The position numbers were made by a program, and so were the translations under genes. Positions 5,925 through 7,287 of a DNA stretch of 7,287 nt are shown piece after piece. Below the pieces are notes generated by a model that did not search any database, was not told the origin of the DNA, and saw only the letters and a list, made by a program, of their open reading frames with translations. Origin of the DNA: Chloroflexota bacterium (GTDB taxonomy: Bacteria; Chloroflexota; Limnocylindria; Limnocylindrales; CSP1-4); contig JAKAAV010000111.1 in NCBI GenBank assembly GCA_021802185.1, positions 1-7,287 on the forward strand, written 5' to 3'. Positions within the stretch are counted from its first letter, which is position 1; each line of letters opens with the position of its first letter.

Positions 5925-5946
5925 GCGGACGCGGCTCCGCGTCTGC
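5925..5946. other. Second hairpin between the sensor gene and the tRNA
   Basis: GCGGACGCG and CGCGTCTGC pair around the loop GCTC to give nine pairs, one of them G-T (a wobble pair if the plus strand is transcribed, and A-C on the minus transcript). It sits eight bases from the stronger 11-bp stem. It may add to termination before the tRNA promoter, but no T-run is present. Confidence 0.35.
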
Positions 5947-5953
5947 AGATGAT

Positions 5954-5983
5954 CTGGAGCCCGGCCTGTCGACCGGGCTCCAG
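5954..5983 (-). terminator. Terminator-like stem-loop after the anti-sigma-like gene
   Basis: CTGGAGCCCGG and CCGGGCTCCAG form a perfect 11-bp stem with an eight-base loop, beginning 42 bases after the stop codon at 6026-6028. On the minus strand it is followed by ATCATCTG and not by a clean T-run, so it would be a weak or factor-assisted terminator. Its position between the sigma/anti-sigma unit and the tRNA promoter supports a termination role. Confidence 0.55.
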
Positions 5984-6025
5984 GGATCCGGACCAGGGCG
6001 CCCGCTCGGCGCCGCGTCGGCTGGA

Positions 6026-7210
6026 TCAGCTGATCGGACCGACCGTCCCGGTCACGCGGTTGGATGCCCCGCTGCCGGTCACCGTCGCGCGGAACTGCAG
6101 CCCGGAGTAGGCGCCGGATCCCACGTTCACCCAGGTGATCGTCCAGCGTCCCGTCGCGTCGCTGGTCGCGGACCAGACGCCGGTCCACGAGCCGCCGGCG
6201 TTCGTCATCTCGGACGTGCCCCACCACGTCCCGACGCCGTCCGGCTGCGTGTCACCGTTCACGGTGCGCGTCGAATCGCCGGTCAGCCGCGGATCGGCCA
6301 CGTACTCGGTGCAGCTCGATTCGACGAGGCGTGTCTGCGTCACGCCATCCACCGTCGTCTCGGATCCGCCCGGTTGCAGGCTCCCCGAGTCGCATGTTTC
6401 GGTCCCCGTGACAGTGGCGATGGACGCCGGCTGCTCTCCTGCGGGCGACGCAGCGGCCGCCTCGATGACGCCCGTTGACGTGAAGTTCGTCCCGTCTGTG
6501 CCCGTCTGCGTGTACCGGTATTGCAGCCCCTCGTACGAACCGGTGCCGCGCATGACGGCTGCCATCCGGTGCGTCGTGTAGCCGGCCTCGACGAACCCTG
6601 CGAACGGTCCCGTCCATGTCCCGTCCGGTCCCTCGATGGTCGCCGTTCCCCAGAGGTCGGCGCTCTGGTCGGGCCGGATGTCGATGTTCACGTGGACCGT
6701 CGCCGGCCCGGAGACCCGCGGGTCCGAATTCCGGGTCGGACCGCCCAACACCATCCCCCGGATCTGCTCGACGCCGCCCACCGTCGTGTCCGTTCCTGGT
6801 TCTGTCACGTCGACCGTGTTGGAGCCGGTGACGACGACCGGTGACGGTGTGGGCACCGGGGTGGGTGCAGCGGTCCAGGTCGCCGCGGGCACGACGACGC
6901 CGCCCGGTGCGGGCTCGCGCCCGCCGCTGCCGAGCAGGATCGCGCCGGAGACGACGCCGACCGCGACGACGACGACGGCCGCCAGGCCGACGGCGAACGC
7001 GCGGCCGGCGTTGTTCGAGTGTCGTGGCGTGACCGGCGCGAGATGCATGCTGTCCATCGCGCTCCTCCAGGCGACGGAGCGCAGGAACCGCCGCCGCGGA
7101 TGGGTCCGTGCGTGCTCGATCGCGGCCGCGACGGCTCGGTCCGGGGCCCCGAGTGGCCCGTCCTCCAGCCATTCCGCCAGCCGCATCTCGAAGTCGTCCT
7201 CGCGGTTCAC
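6026..7210 (-). CDS. Anti-sigma-like membrane sensor with duplicated outer module
   Basis: A 394-residue one-pass membrane protein, probably the anti-sigma factor or sensor for the ECF sigma factor it overlaps. The cytoplasmic part (1-68) carries RLAEWLEDGPLGAPDRAVAA near its start, a short acidic helical segment often seen in proteins paired with ECF sigma factors; the HxxxCxxC motif of zinc-binding anti-sigma factors is absent. One transmembrane helix spans about 71-93. A Thr/Pro linker (TPVPTPSP, 117-124) follows. The outer part holds two related modules, about 133-250 and 284-392, sharing DPRxxG, WGT, a GxWTG strand and GSYEGLQYR / GAYSGLQFR. C273 and C300 may form a disulfide. The GTG start overlaps the sigma stop as GTGA, with CTGGAGG eight bases upstream. 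The paired-regulator reading is inference from context; the membrane topology and the duplication are seen directly. Confidence 0.8.
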   Translation of the reverse strand: MNREDDFEMRLAEWLEDGPLGAPDRAVAAAIEHARTHPRRRFLRSVAWRSAMDSMHLAPVTPRHSNNAGRAFAVGLAAVVVVAVGVVSGAILLGSGGREPAPGGVVVPAATWTAAPTPVPTPSPVVVTGSNTVDVTEPGTDTTVGGVEQIRGMVLGGPTRNSDPRVSGPATVHVNIDIRPDQSADLWGTATIEGPDGTWTGPFAGFVEAGYTTHRMAAVMRGTGSYEGLQYRYTQTGTDGTNFTSTGVIEAAAASPAGEQPASIATVTGTETCDSGSLQPGGSETTVDGVTQTRLVESSCTEYVADPRLTGDSTRTVNGDTQPDGVGTWWGTSEMTNAGGSWTGVWSATSDATGRWTITWVNVGSGAYSGLQFRATVTGSGASNRVTGTVGPIS

Positions 7211-7287
7211 GCCGGATGCCTCCAGGCGACGACGTTCCTCGCGTCCGCCTCGTACGCGGCCCGCAGGCTGCGCACCGCGTAATGCAG
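7207..7287 (-). CDS. ECF-type RNA polymerase sigma factor, C-terminal end
   Basis: Only the last 26 codons and the stop are inside the window. They read LHYAVRSLRAAYEADARNVV followed by six more residues. This closely resembles the end of the region-4 helix of ECF sigma factors (typically SRLHYALRALRAALEADAR), where the DNA-reading helix is followed by an alanine/arginine-rich tail. The downstream anti-sigma-like membrane protein, overlapped by 4 bp, supports the call. The sigma factor would direct polymerase to its own regulon and probably to this operon; its promoter lies outside the window. The specific ECF group cannot be told from so short a piece. Confidence 0.65.
   Translation of the reverse strand: MHYAVRSLRAAYEADARNVVAWRHPA
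7219..7223 (-). promoter_or_regulatory. Ribosome binding site for the anti-sigma-like gene
   Basis: GGAGG lies eight bases before the GTG start at 7210, inside the last codons of the sigma gene. With the GTGA overlap it indicates coupled translation of the two proteins, which would keep sensor and sigma factor in step. Confidence 0.65.

Noticed and set aside
4818..6110. 430-residue plus-strand frame containing WLARQDSNLEPPDPESGALPL
   Set aside because: That phrase is the familiar artefact of translating the antisense of a tRNA gene; it falls exactly on tRNA-Gln. The rest overlaps the secreted-protein gene in a wrong frame.

Overview
The window is a high-GC bacterial chromosome segment with GC-rich third codon positions, GTG starts beside ATG, and short intergenic spaces. 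I infer a Chloroflexota-type organism (for example the Limnocylindria side) or, less likely, an actinomycete. The grounds are the very high GC, a PAC2-family protein, a Rieske/DUF2231 membrane protein, Ala/Ser/Pro- and Thr/Pro-rich extracytoplasmic linkers, and an ECF sigma factor followed by a zinc-motif-less anti-sigma-like sensor. No marker gene here fixes the phylum.

Layout, left to right. (1) 1-504, minus: the first 168 codons of an AlkA-like DNA-3-methyladenine glycosylase, cut by the left edge, with a possible leaderless promoter. (2) 594-1457, plus: a membrane protein with an N-terminal DUF2231 region and a C-terminal Rieske [2Fe-2S] domain, divergent from (1). (3) 1458-1672: a gap between convergent genes that holds four 18-bp tandem repeats. 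(4) 1673-3625, minus: a membrane-anchored SurA/PrsA-like peptidyl-prolyl isomerase with three parvulin-like modules, only one of which keeps the catalytic-type histidines. (5) 3818-4687, minus: a PAC2-family protein. (6) 4897-5448, plus: a small secreted protein with 36-bp coding repeats and a duplicated DNHG motif. (7) 5449-5804: no convincing gene. (8) 5805-5879, minus: tRNA-Gln(CTG) with an encoded CCA end. (9) 6026-7210, minus: a one-pass membrane anti-sigma-like protein with a duplicated extracytoplasmic beta-type module, overlapped by 4 bp with (10) 7207-7287, minus: the last 26 codons of an ECF-type sigma factor.

The only clear functional unit is the sigma/anti-sigma pair at the right edge, a likely envelope-signal switch. 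The isomerase and the small secreted protein also act outside the membrane, but nothing in the sequence ties them to that switch. No mobile element, CRISPR array or defence system is visible. The points most worth a second look are the duplicated sensor module, the degenerate parvulin modules with a long linker inside the first, the repeat-bearing secreted protein, and the 18-bp repeat tract that stays in frame with the Rieske gene past its stop codon.
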